DNA of 64,000 nt from Purpureocillium takamizusanense (lineage: Eukaryota > Ascomycota > Sordariomycetes > Hypocreales > Ophiocordycipitaceae): assembly GCF_022605165.1 (NCBI RefSeq), contig NC_063072.1, positions 1,488,001 through 1,552,000 on the forward strand, written 5' to 3'. This document shows positions 48,865 to 58,371 of this stretch, piece by piece (position 1 is the first letter of the stretch; each line of letters opens with the position of its first letter). The notes under the pieces were generated by a model. The model did no database searches, was not told where the DNA came from, and worked only from the letters and a program-made list of their open reading frames with translations. A program made the translations under genes and the position numbers.

Positions 48865-49003
48865 GGGGAACCGCGGCGGCGCCGGGTGGCAGTGCTGCTG
48901 CTGCTATCGGGAATGTCTAGGATGATGGTAGTGGATGGATGGAGAGCGAAGGGGGGCCGAACCACATTGGCATGGCATCCTGCCAAGGCACGAGCACAAA
49001 CGA

Positions 49004-49028
49004 GCACGCACGCACGCACGCACGCACG
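49004..49028 (+). repeat. GCAC tetranucleotide repeat
   Basis: About six GCAC units. Confidence 0.85.
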
Positions 49029-49105
49029 TCGCAGTAGGGAAGCGCCGCTGCAGAGACAGGCAGGCAGCTCAGGACAAGACAAGACCAAACGACGCCAGCC
49101 ACCAG

Positions 49106-49140
49106 GGATGGATGGGTGGATGGACGGATGGATGGATGGG
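49106..49140 (+). repeat. GGAT/GGAC tetranucleotide repeat
   Basis: Imperfect GGAT units, also readable as a Met-Asp-Gly-Trp repeat in one frame. It lies 100 bases after the GCAC tract. Confidence 0.8.
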
Positions 49141-49869
49141 CTCCTGGACCCCGGTCCCCTGCCGCGCATCATCTTGGGCTAGCAGGCTCTCCAAGCCAAG
49201 ACGAAGACGAAGACGACGACTAAGTTAGTTACGACAAAGACAACGTGCACGGGTACCCGACAGTTCGTTATGGGGCGTACACTACAATCCACACACGCCT
49301 CTCACCACCTACCGCCCCTCCTTGGTGACCTGCCGACTACGACCTGTACGACTATGTACGTCGACGGGGCCCCCTACTCACCTCCTCTTCCTCTTTTCCC
49401 TCTTCCCTCTTCACCTTCATCTATCCTCTCATTCTTTGCCGACAACGACCTTGCGTCTTCCTTCCTTTCTCTCTCTTCTTCACACCAAACCAAGTCTCTC
49501 AGACTTCTTTACATTCATTTCAATCTGTTTGCGCTCGAGTATCCATTGTTGGACTCCCACCCACAAGAGCCGCACAGTTCACTTGCTATCGCAGCACATC
49601 ACAACACATCGCGACGTGCAGCAGAGCTCATCGTTCGCCTCACACATACACCTGACCTGATCTGTCTCTTCTTGTCATTTCATTCCTTGACCGTGGGCAA
49701 ACTGGTTCTGCCGTTCTGACGCGAAATCGACTTTCGCTCTCAACTTTCAACACACCCTCTTTTACACACACGACGCAAGTCTCGCCACGGCGACCGGCAT
49801 CTGAACAAGTTTTTTTTTATATAAAAAAACTACAGACATCGTGACGACACACACAGTCACACCGCAAAG

Positions 49870-50925
49870 ATGAAGTCCGCCATCGCCGCCACTACTCTGG
49901 GCATGCTCGCCGCCGCAGCCTCTGCCTCCTCCCACCACCAGCTCCGGCACCTGCACTTCCCCCGTGCCAACACCACGGCCGAGCAGACGACCCTGACGGT
50001 CATTGCCACGCAGATTCACACCGTCACCAGCTGTGCCCCCACCGTCACCAACTGCCCGGCTCACCACACTGGCATTGCCTCCCTGCCCGAGTCCCAGAGG
50101 ACCACTTTTGTCGTCACCAACACCGTCACCCTGGGCACGACCGTCTGCCCCGTCTCCGAGGCCTCGAGCGTCTCCGCCTCCATCGTCTCCCAGGCCACCA
50201 GCGGTGCTCTGCCCATCCCCACCAGCCAGCCCACGATCCGCACCACTGCGATCCGTCCCAGCGTGCCCCTGAGCACTGGTGTCGCCGGCGTCACCTCCAA
50301 GGCTGATGCCACCTCCCTCCCCCCGGGTCTGACCACGACCGTCACGAACGTCGTCACCTCCAAGACGCTGACCATGACCATGGGCACCGGCACCGAGGCC
50401 TCCGTCGTCACCACCACCATTCAGTCCACCATCCAGAAGACCATCACCGTGCCCTGCTCCCAGACCGAAGAGGGCAACAAGCCTACTGGCGCCGCCGGCA
50501 CCGGAAAGGAGGACACCACCACGACCACGACGGCCACCTCCAAGCTCACCCGCACCATCACCATCTCCAAGACAAACCCGACCAACACGGCCGGCGTTCC
50601 TGGCAACGGTGGTAATGGGGGCAACGGCGACAATGGCGGCAACGGTGACTGCACCTGCCCGGCCGCCCAGACCGTCACCGTCACCCCCCCTGCCTCGACC
50701 GTCTACGTCACCATTGGCGGCGGCAGCGACGCGACCAAGGTCGACTCCAAGCCCGCTGCCACGCAGAACCCGACCAAGCCTGCGGCGGAGGCCACCTCCA
50801 CCCCGTGCCCCGACTCTACTACGACCAGCCAGGTCACCGTCACCGTCGTCCCTTACCCCACGGGTAACGGCACTCACCCCAGCGGCACCGCCAGCTCCTC
50901 TGGCTTTGCTCGTCTCCGCCGCTAA
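49870..50925 (+). CDS. secreted Ser/Thr-rich cell-surface protein
   Basis: Single exon, 351 residues. The first 20 residues (MKSAIAATTLGMLAAAASAS) form a signal peptide. The mature protein is dominated by Thr, Ser, Val and Pro in alternating TVTxT patterns (TVTNVVTSKTLTMTMG, QTVTVTPP). It has four well-spaced cysteines in the first 120 residues, a Gly/Asn run (GNGGNGGNGDNGGNGD) followed by CTCP, and a Ser/Gly tail ending FARLRR. The composition suggests heavy O-mannosylation and a cell-wall or extracellular location. No strong GPI signal is present, as the C-terminus is not hydrophobic. No enzyme domain seen. The strongly biased codon use (C at third positions) suggests high expression and creates a 371-codon antisense ORF, which I treat as a shadow. 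A long CT-rich leader precedes the start. Confidence 0.85.
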   Translation: MKSAIAATTLGMLAAAASASSHHQLRHLHFPRANTTAEQTTLTVIATQIHTVTSCAPTVTNCPAHHTGIASLPESQRTTFVVTNTVTLGTTVCPVSEASSVSASIVSQATSGALPIPTSQPTIRTTAIRPSVPLSTGVAGVTSKADATSLPPGLTTTVTNVVTSKTLTMTMGTGTEASVVTTTIQSTIQKTITVPCSQTEEGNKPTGAAGTGKEDTTTTTTATSKLTRTITISKTNPTNTAGVPGNGGNGGNGDNGGNGDCTCPAAQTVTVTPPASTVYVTIGGGSDATKVDSKPAATQNPTKPAAEATSTPCPDSTTTSQVTVTVVPYPTGNGTHPSGTASSSGFARLRR

Positions 50926-52059
50926 GTGTGCATCGCTCCTTCACCCATCAGTGAGCAGCGTTCAGCGTCGGTATCATCACTCGAGACGAGGAGGTGTCTG
51001 TTTGTCTTGTCTGTCTGTATGAGAGCATGTGTGCCTGTCTGTTTTTTTGGACCGCACTAGGACATGCATGACGGGGAGGTTTGGCCCGGTTCCCCCACGG
51101 GATCTGCACCAGCTAGCTAGCTCCGAACCACTGGCAAGAATCCCGTGTTGTTTTCTTCACTTCCTTTATGTACATAGAATCGCGAGACGCCAAACATCCT
51201 TTTATTTTCCCCCACGTTCTTGGAACGCGTGTCGAACGAAACATATTTCACCTCATGGAGGAGGGGAGAAGGCTTGCTGTCGTTTTCTTGCTCCAAAGCG
51301 TGTGCACGTGGACGTGAGTGCGTGTGAGTGCGTGTGTCTGCCTGCCTGCTTACGGGACAGAAGGGGGGACATCGTGTATGGCCAGCGTGATGGAATAATT
51401 GTTCTCCCTCATCGAGTCGTCTCCCTCTAGCTCCCATCTGTCCCGCTCTGCCCCTTCTCTCTAACCCGTGCGCGCGCAAACCCGTGACTTGATTCCCTGT
51501 GCCACTGACGAACTTGCTGACTGACTGACTCTGCGCGGCTGACTTGGGCGTGTATGGTGTATGCAAGTGGGCGCCCCCCCCCCAACGTGAGGCATATAGG
51601 TATGCTTCCTTCCCTCTTCCAGACTTGATGTCGTGTCGTGCCGTGACGTGACGTGAAAAAGTTCCGTTAACAACACGCACGAGCCCGCGTCGCGCTTTTT
51701 CTTTTGATGGACCTCACCGCCTACAAAGTACGTACGTACGCAGGCCACCATCTCATGAAGCCCAATGAGATCGATGCCTCGTCCGTAGCGCGTAGTATAT
51801 AGATGGGACGGACAGGGCTGGCATCGTGAAGAGTTCGGTTCTTCACAGCTTAGTTGGTTGGTTGGTTGGTTGGCTGGTAGGGGGGGGGGGGGGATAGATG
51901 TCTTTATTCCCTTTATTCCTTCACGGCGTACACGTGGGATCATAACCTCCTCTCTCCCCTATGCAAGCCAAGCGCTCTCCCTCCCCCTCCCCCCCCGCTG
52001 GTCCTCACAGCCCCATTGTAGTTGGGTCGTTTACCAGCCCGTCCGTCCGGCCATACGCT
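50926..52059. other. convergent 3' region
   Basis: Between the cell-surface gene and the CENP-Q gene, transcribed toward each other. It holds a GTGTGAGTGCGTGTG-rich patch near 51310, a CGTACGTACGTACG palindromic run near 51728, a TTGG tetranucleotide tract at 51854-51873 and G14 at 51880-51893. No gene supported. Confidence 0.55.
51854..51893 (+). repeat. TTGG tract followed by poly-G (14)
   Basis: Five TTGG units, a short spacer, then fourteen G at 51880-51893. Confidence 0.85.
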
Positions 52060-54201
52060 TCAGCCGCCGAGCACCACGCGCTCGTACTGCTCCGGGCTCA
52101 GGTGCTGCAGCAGCGCCGCCAGCAGCGCCCCGCGGCTGCGCTCGAGCTGCGCGACGACGCCGTCCGCCTGCGCGAGGTTGGCGCGCATGCTCTCCGCGTG
52201 CCCGCCGAGCTGCGCGACGAGCGGCCGCAGGTCCGCGTCGGCAACGTCGCCATCCTGCTCTGTCGGTTAGTAGAGGAGCTTTTTGTGGGAGTGGGTTGGA
52301 GGGCTGCGAAAGAGGGGGAAGAGGGAGATGACTTACGGCGAAGATGCCGCCGCGGGGGGCATCGGGGTCTTGATCGCGGCTCTTGGTGAACACGCGGCAG
52401 TCATGATCGTCGTCATCGTCGTGGCGGTGGTGAGGATGATCCGCGTTGAGAGGCTCGGGGGCCAACGGGTGTGCCTTCTTCAGCAGGCCCCTCTGTTCGC
52501 GGGCCTGCGCCCGAGCGCCGGCCTCGAGCGCCCGGAGCATCTCGTAGTCCCTCTCCAGCTCCTGCTCCACGTGCTCCTTCTCCCGGCGGAGTAGCTCGAC
52601 GGCGTGGGCCGCGGGCTCGAGCTGCCTGTCTAGCGCCGCTTTCCCATCCAGCACGCCCTCGAAGTTGAGCTCCGTCTCACGGCCGCCGTCCGACGCCTGT
52701 TGTTGCTGCGTCTGCTTCCTCGTCCTTAATGCCGCTGCCGCTGCTGCCGCTGATGATGACGATGATTTCGAAGAAGAGGTCGGGGGCATCGACGCCGGGG
52801 GAAACGGCAGCCCGCGGGTGACCTTGCGGGCGATGCGGTGCGTGATGAGGCGCAGGGCGGCCGACGTGTGCTCGCGGCGCTGGTGCGTGTTGGAGAGGCG
52901 CTGGAGGATGGGCCGGTGGGCGAGGTACAGCAGCGTTGAGACGGCGGGGAGAGACGGGCCGGAAAGGGGTGCCCATTTGGCGGTGATGGTGGACTGCCGT
53001 ACGCGTCGGACGCGGGGCACGATGCGCGCGTACGGCCTGGACGGCGAGGGCGGTTCGTTGTCCCGTGTGTCGTCCTGGTCTGGCTCCCCCTGACTTGACC
53101 GACGGCGTGTACGGCCGTGAGCCCCGGGGCCGGGCTGGTCAGGTTTGGGGACGCCTTTCCGTCCAATGGGCTGTTCGGCGGCCGGTTTTCTTTTCCGGCG
53201 TCGTCTATTTGGCTGTGCTTGCGTTTCGGACGCGTCGGCCTCCTCCTCATCGGCGTCGGTGTTGTTGTTGTTGTCCTCCTCGTCGTGGCGGCGTGGCTTC
53301 TCGGGCTTGCGCCGCCACGCTCTGGCGTTCTTGTTCTGGGCTTGCGCGGGCGAGATGCCGTGCAGGGAAGGCCTGCCCCGTTTCCGAGGCTTATTCATGG
53401 CTGGTTGTACGCGTCGCACTCGGCTAGCAGCATCGTCGTCGTCGTCGTCGTCATCTGCTATCTCTGCCTCTCGCGGAGGTTTCGGCGACTGGCGCCGTCG
53501 TTTCTGGCGCTGGGCTTCTCGAGGCGCCTCGGCTTCTTGCTGCTGCTGCTCCTCAGGTTGCTTATCTGCGCCCGGCGCTTTTTGTAGCGACGGACGTCCC
53601 CTCTTTCGTTTGGGCGCTGCTTGTTGTAGAGACTGGGGCTCAGGCGACTCTCGATGCGACTCGTTGACGTCGTCGGCCCGTTGCAGCGAGGGCCGTCCCT
53701 TCTTCCGCCGCGGCGCTACCTCTTCTTCCGTCGCTGGAGCCTCTTCTCGACGCGTTGAAGTGTCGTCGCCTTGGCGTGGCCGACCTCTCCTCGCCGGCGC
53801 AGCGTGCAATTCTTCCGCGTCTGGCTGCTGCTGCTGTTGCTGTCCGTCGAGGGGCAGGTCGGTAGACTTGCGGGGCCGACCTCGCTTCCGCGGATGAAGC
53901 ACAGAGGCGGCGGCGGGCTCGCCATGCTTCTCCATGGCTGTCTTGCCACGTTTCCGTGGGCGGCGCTCGTCGTCGTCGTTGTCGTCGTCGTGACGCCCCC
54001 CGCCGGTGAGGGTGTCGTCGCCGGCGTGCGACGCGTCGGCGGACGGCCTGGACGCGTGGGGCGGCCGACCGCGTTTGCGCTTGGCGGCGGGAGGGGACTC
54101 GGGCGCCTGGCGGACGTCTGGCGTTAGCTTATTGTGGGTTTCGCACGCTGTAGAGCGAAAAGGGGGTGAGGTGAGGGTGCGTCGGGCGGAGCGTTTACCA
54201 T
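52060..54201 (-). CDS. CENP-Q / Fta7-type kinetochore protein with AT-hook array
   Basis: The last exon is 52257-52060 and the main exon extends from 52337 upward. The frame is open to about 54139. One solution is a split start, ATG at 54201-54199, gtaaac donor and acceptor before 54127, giving 663 residues; an internal ATG at 53935 would give 598. The 5' end is therefore uncertain. The N-terminal half is disordered with six GRP-core motifs of AT-hook type (KRGRPP, KRGRPRK, RRGRPRQ, KKGRPSL and two KRGRPSL) amid acidic and Gln runs. The C-terminal half matches the CENP-Q domain: ITAKWAPLSGPSLPAVSTLL, a coiled coil around LLRREKEHVEQELERDYEML, and a final helix ending LSPEQYERVVLGG. CENP-Q (Okp1 in yeast) pairs with CENP-U in the COMA/CCAN inner kinetochore. 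Confidence 0.8.
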
Positions 54202-55387
54202 TGAAGCAGTGCGATGGCGCTGGGAGGACGATTGCGCCCGGTGCGGTGACGGCTTGGGTTTGAAGCTCTCGAGGCGGCGCGTTATCGATTGGCGCTGGCT
54301 GCCCGGGTATGAAGCGGGCCTGGTGCGCGCAAGATCCAGGCGACTACCCGGGGGACCACTGCAGGTTGGCAACTTGGCAGTGCTGGTACGTACTACCTAG
54401 GCAGTTGGTAGGTACTAAGGTACCTAGTAGACACGTCCCGTCCTCACGGCACCGATAACCTGACCCTTTGGCGCGGGACAGTCGTTCAAATGGATGGGTC
54501 GGTTCCATTCCATCCTCTTGCTGCTGTGTTGCTGCTGCCCACCTCACCGCCCGTGGAAGCGGGCCGCCGCGAATGCAACCGGCCCAAGCTCGACCCGACT
54601 GCCCGTTCCCTGACGACCCCTAGAATCCAAAGATCTGTGCACCCGAGCTCTCCTGATGAACCAACCATCCCCAGCTAACGAAGCAGCTTCAGTGGGTTCA
54701 TCAGTAGGGTAATGACTGGTACTAAGTAGGTAGTTAGCTACTGCCTCGCTCCCTGACGGGAAAGCTGCGCGCCAATCATGCGCGCGCAATCTCAAGCTTC
54801 CTCCATTTCTCCAGCTTGTTCCCCCCCCTGGCTGAGTGGGCGTCTCCACCGCGGGCACGTTGCTTGGCCGCTGGGGCCAGAGTCAACAAACGCGAGGCCA
54901 ATCAGGCTGGAGCGGACTTGACTTGATTGGATTCAGTCTCACTCGTGGCACACAGAAGCTCTTCCCTGGCGGAGCGGGGGGGAAGGGTTCTGGCTGCCGT
55001 TACTGGGCAGCACCCGACGCTCCTCAGCTGGGGGACGGCCTCCTAGCAGTAGCAGCTCTGCAGCAGCTCCCCTGTTGCTTGTTTGTCGCAAGTGAGTGAG
55101 TGAGATGGATGGAGAGCAGCGGCGACTGGGGGGGCCACCCTGGCCTGGCCTGGCCTGGCCCTCAAAGTTCCTCCTCCTCCGTCTCCAGAGCCTCGCCCAC
55201 ATCCGCGGCCCTTTTCTAACTTGCTACTTCTTTTAATCAAGCGCGGCCTCTCTGATACCCCATTCAACGTCCAAGAGCCAAGAACCCGTCTGCGCGCGCA
55301 TCGGATTCACCGCACTTGACATCTTGTTCATCCAGTCGTGATCCTACCTCCCCCGCGCCTTGTCCCGCCGCCGCCGCCGTCATCATC
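54202..55387. promoter_or_regulatory. divergent region CENP-Q / thioredoxin-like gene
   Basis: Holds both promoters. AGGTACCT is at 54418-54425 within GGTAGGTACTAAGGTACCTAG, GGTACTAAGTAGGTAGTTAG is near 54718, and four TGGCC units lie at 55141-55160. Part of the 54200-54370 segment is open in the minus frames and may carry the first exon of the CENP-Q gene. Confidence 0.5.
55141..55160 (+). repeat. TGGCC pentanucleotide repeat
   Basis: Four perfect TGGCC units upstream of the thioredoxin-like gene. Confidence 0.85.
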
Positions 55388-56327
55388 ATGCGCTTCTCCG
55401 CCTCTGCCATCGTCGCGGCCCTGCCGCTCCTCGCCTCCGCGCAGGACGACCCCTTTGCACCGTACAAGGCCCAGCTGCAGCAAATCCTCAACACGGCCGT
55501 GTCCTACATCCCCAATCCGGGCAAGCATGACCCCGTCGCTGCGCTCGAGGCCAAGTTGGGCTCCATGCGCCTGTCGACCCTGACGCTCGAGAACTGGAAG
55601 GACACCCTGACCGAGCACGTCACCCCCAAGACCACCGTCCCTGACGAGTGGTGGGTGCTCATCTCTGGCCGGAACAAGACCTGCTTCGGTAATCGCCATT
55701 TCCATTCCGCCTCCTCTAAGCGCGTCGCCGTGCAGAGCTAACGCATGCCATGTATAAAGGCCACTGCGGCAAGATCGAGCAGGCCTTCAACGAGACGGCC
55801 GCCAAGTTCGCCATCACGCCCGGATCGCCGCGCATGGCCTACCTCAACTGCGACGATCAGCCCATCCTGTGCAACAGCTGGGGTGTCGGCACCGGCTATG
55901 TTTGGTCTTTCAACATGCTCCCGCCCCCCGCCCAGATTGACATTTACAAGAAGAGGCTCAACTTTACCACCACGGCCTCCTCCGACCTTGTCGCCGCCTC
56001 CAAGAGCAAGGACGGACATGGCTGGGTCAAGCTCGACTCCTGGTTCCACCCCTTCGAGGGCAAGGCTGCCGAGCTCGGCCTCGCCGTCCCGTGGGGCTAC
56101 CTCGTCTGGGGTTTCAACCTCGTCCCCAACTGGCTCTTCATGATCCTCGTCTCCTTCATCAGCCGAAGCATGATGTGAGTACCACCAAGCGCATGCCATC
56201 TCAGCGATTCCACCGGACTAATTGCGTCGCCTATAGGTCTAACCGCATGAATACCATGGGCAACGACCGACGCCCCGGCGCCGCTGGCTCTGGTGGTGCA
56301 CGGCCTGCCGCTGCGGGCTCCTCGTAG
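55388..56327 (+). CDS. thioredoxin-fold-like secretory-pathway membrane protein
   Basis: Exons 55388-55688, 55760-56174 and 56237-56327 join in phase to 268 residues. It starts with a signal peptide (MRFSASAIVAALPLLASA). The region from residue 63 reads like a thioredoxin fold: LTLENWKDTL, then EWWVLISGR, then C99-FGH-C103 followed by a helix (GKIEQAFNETAAKF), then MAYLNCDDQPILCNSW. The pair is spaced C-x3-C rather than the usual C-x2-C, and the first intron splits the codon of Gly101 between the two cysteines. Three N-glycosylation sequons (NKT, NET, NFT) support a luminal position. A hydrophobic segment near residues 210-238 (WGYLVWGFNLVPNWLFMIL) anchors it, leaving a short basic cytosolic tail. 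It resembles a conserved but unnamed ascomycete family; a role in ER redox folding is inference. Confidence 0.8.
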
Positions 56328-56567
56328 ACGGACTGTGCTTTCCTAATAAGCACATTAATAACGTAATGCGAGGTTATGATGGGTCGTGATAGACCACTCG
56401 ACACATCATGCTGGACACACGCCTCACAAGTGGGACGTCCTGCTCGATGTGTTGGTAAAAACGGCGGCTGGTTGTGTGATGTACAGCTTAGGACTTGGGT
56501 CTACTTGGGGGTTGTCTCAACGTACCGTTGTCATGAATAGTATACCAGTGTAATAGTTTTGTTTGGA

Positions 56568-57125
56568 TCAAGACTTGGCGTCGCAGGCGGCTTGCAGCGA
56601 CTTGAGCCCGTCCAAGATGTCGTCCCGTAGCTGATCGTTTGCGAGCTTGCCGTAGCGCAGGTCGCTCAGACCACCGACTGTCTGCCGAATAGACTCGAGA
56701 AGCGCTCGCTCCTCCGCCTCGAGATGCTTGATCTCTGCCTCGAGCGCATCAGCCGCGCCGTCTAGCTCTGGGACGACGGAGGGGAGCGTATGCCGGGCCT
56801 TCTTGGCGCCGCTCTCATCCCCGAAGAGAGCCCTCTCCATCTCGATCTCGCCGTCGACGTCGTCGCGCTCGGCCTCGCGCCGCAGCCGGAGCACCTCGCG
56901 GCGCATGACGGCCCCGCGCTTGGCCTCGGCGGCGATGTTGGCGGCGACGGCGTCGACGACGGCATTGCGGCGGGCCTGGAGGTCGCGGAACAGGGCGCGC
57001 ACCTGCGGTGAGGACTGGAGCGGGCGCGGGAAGAAGGCCCGGAACTGCTCAAAGGTGGTGATGGCGGTGAGGGGCGCGGGCTGGAGGAGGTAGTTGGTGA
57101 GGATCTCGGATTCGTTGGGCGCCAT
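56568..57125 (-). CDS. Cnl2/Nkp2-family kinetochore protein
   Basis: Single exon, 185 residues. The start MAPNESEILTNYLLQPAPLT followed by FEQFRAFFPRPLQSSPQVR matches the beginning of the Nkp2/Cnl2 family. The rest is a long coiled coil (RREVLRLRREAER, ALEAEIKHLEAEERALLESI) and a C-terminal LRDDILDGLKSL helix. Yeast Nkp2, with Nkp1, binds the COMA complex at the inner kinetochore; fission yeast Cnl2 is a centromere protein. The ATG at 57125 is preferred to the more upstream 57359 because upstream residues are low-complexity leader. It lies about 2.4 kb from the CENP-Q gene, with the thioredoxin-like gene between them. Confidence 0.86.
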   Translation of the reverse strand: MAPNESEILTNYLLQPAPLTAITTFEQFRAFFPRPLQSSPQVRALFRDLQARRNAVVDAVAANIAAEAKRGAVMRREVLRLRREAERDDVDGEIEMERALFGDESGAKKARHTLPSVVPELDGAADALEAEIKHLEAEERALLESIRQTVGGLSDLRYGKLANDQLRDDILDGLKSLQAACDAKS

Positions 57126-58371
57126 GGCTGAGGATTTTGAACTTTGGGTGAAGGCAGGTAGATGCAACGTATTCGAGGTGTGCCTTGAAGCTCCGGTAGG
57201 GACAAGTTTCGAGTGTGGTTGCGAAAGGCACTGTATTGTGTGCGGGTTGCCTGATGGGATGAGGTCGATTGTGAGAGGACGCGGTTTGTGAGAGAGGCGA
57301 CTTGCCAGACGCGTCTCTTGACTGAATGCCTCGGAAGAGTGGGTGTGGAGGCAATGCACTGTAGATTTTCTCAGTGGATGGCATGGAAGGCACAGTGCTA
57401 GAGGACAAGCACTGTACCTCGTAGAGATGAGATGACCTCCTTAGACAATGCGCTCTGTCATGCTACCGTCGCGAAATGCTCTATCATGACAATAGTGAAG
57501 TCAATGCGAGGGAGTTTTTTCAACAGTTGAGCACCTGACCGGGGCCTTTGTCTCTCTATTTCTAATTTGCCCAAGAACCCGAGTCCATGCCTTCCTGGTG
57601 ATGACTCCAGGGGGCCTTCACCGATGCTGTAGCAAGAGCCCATGCTAGACCCTCAGTACTCATGGCGGTGCTATTACATGGACGTCAATGCGGCCTGGAA
57701 GTCTTCAAGGTTACTCGTAAGCATCAATTGATCAAGATTGAAACCGCACCCCCCCCCGTGAATCACCGTCTCTTGCGGCTTCTACCCTCGAAGGTTGTTT
57801 GTTGTCGGGGTTGCTGGTGAATCGGTAATAAAGCGCCAGTACAGGCGACTGCGGATAGCGCTGTCTCCATTGTCCCTGCTGTCAGCCACTGTGCCGTAGC
57901 GTAGTGAGAGCGCTGTGGCCACCTAGCAGGGAGGCTCTCCCGCAGCCAATGAGCGCCGTCCAGGGGCAACCCAACCTTGAAATCATTGCCCAGGCTGGCA
58001 CTACAGAAAAATCGCCCGCCCAGCAAAGGAAAATTGGGGCGCAAAAGGTCTGGTGGTGGTCGCGCGTGTCGGGCGCGTGCTCTCAACCACCCGCAAAATC
58101 CCCTGCAGCCAATTTACGCGGCCGCCCTCATCAACGGCCAACGCCTGCGCGCCCTGGGGTCCATCAAGACAACTCATCGATATTCACCCAACGGCGCAGA
58201 CCCCGGACCCAGAGAACGCATCAGGGCCGCCTCCGAGGGTCACCGGATCAAAAAGGTCAAGGCGTTCAGACTCCAGACCGAGCGCGTGCCCACCCCCCCA
58301 GCCTCGTCGTGCGCATTTCTCTTCAAGCCAGCCAGCCCCCCGGGCGCCCGCCCGCACACTCATCAGCAGCC
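57126..58371. promoter_or_regulatory. divergent promoter region NKP2-type gene / EAF3
   Basis: 1.25 kb between start codons. A C9-type run lies near 57749. The plus frame is open from 57904 into EAF3, but the upstream residues lack conservation. Leader sequence of EAF3 is Cys/Pro-codon rich. Confidence 0.5.

Larger units (their letters stand above)
45193..49869. other. 4.7 kb simple-repeat-rich stretch
   Basis: No supported gene. It contains G14 (46221-46234), a GCGAT pentamer tract, a GGCACA hexamer tract, GACTG, GCAC and GGAT tracts, three AGGTACCT palindromes (46263, 46574, 47470) and TACTTCGTA (47819-47827). The last 600 bases are pyrimidine-rich and look like a long leader of the cell-surface gene at 49870, ending in an AT element near 49810-49829. 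Confidence 0.5.

Noticed and set aside
48505..49182. 225-codon plus ORF across the tandem repeats
   Set aside because: It exists because the hexamer and tetramer repeats are stop-free in this frame; the content is repeat dipeptides without a domain.
49762..50877. 371-codon minus-strand ORF opposite the Ser/Thr-rich cell-surface gene
   Set aside because: It is Gly/Asp/Arg-rich exactly as expected from reading Thr/Val/Pro codons with C at third positions backwards. The plus frame has a signal peptide and sequence logic; the minus frame has no domain.
52665..53897. Plus-strand ORFs of 120-250 codons opposite the CENP-Q gene
   Set aside because: They are mirror products of the low-complexity acidic and Gln/Arg codons of CENP-Q and contain no recognisable domain.
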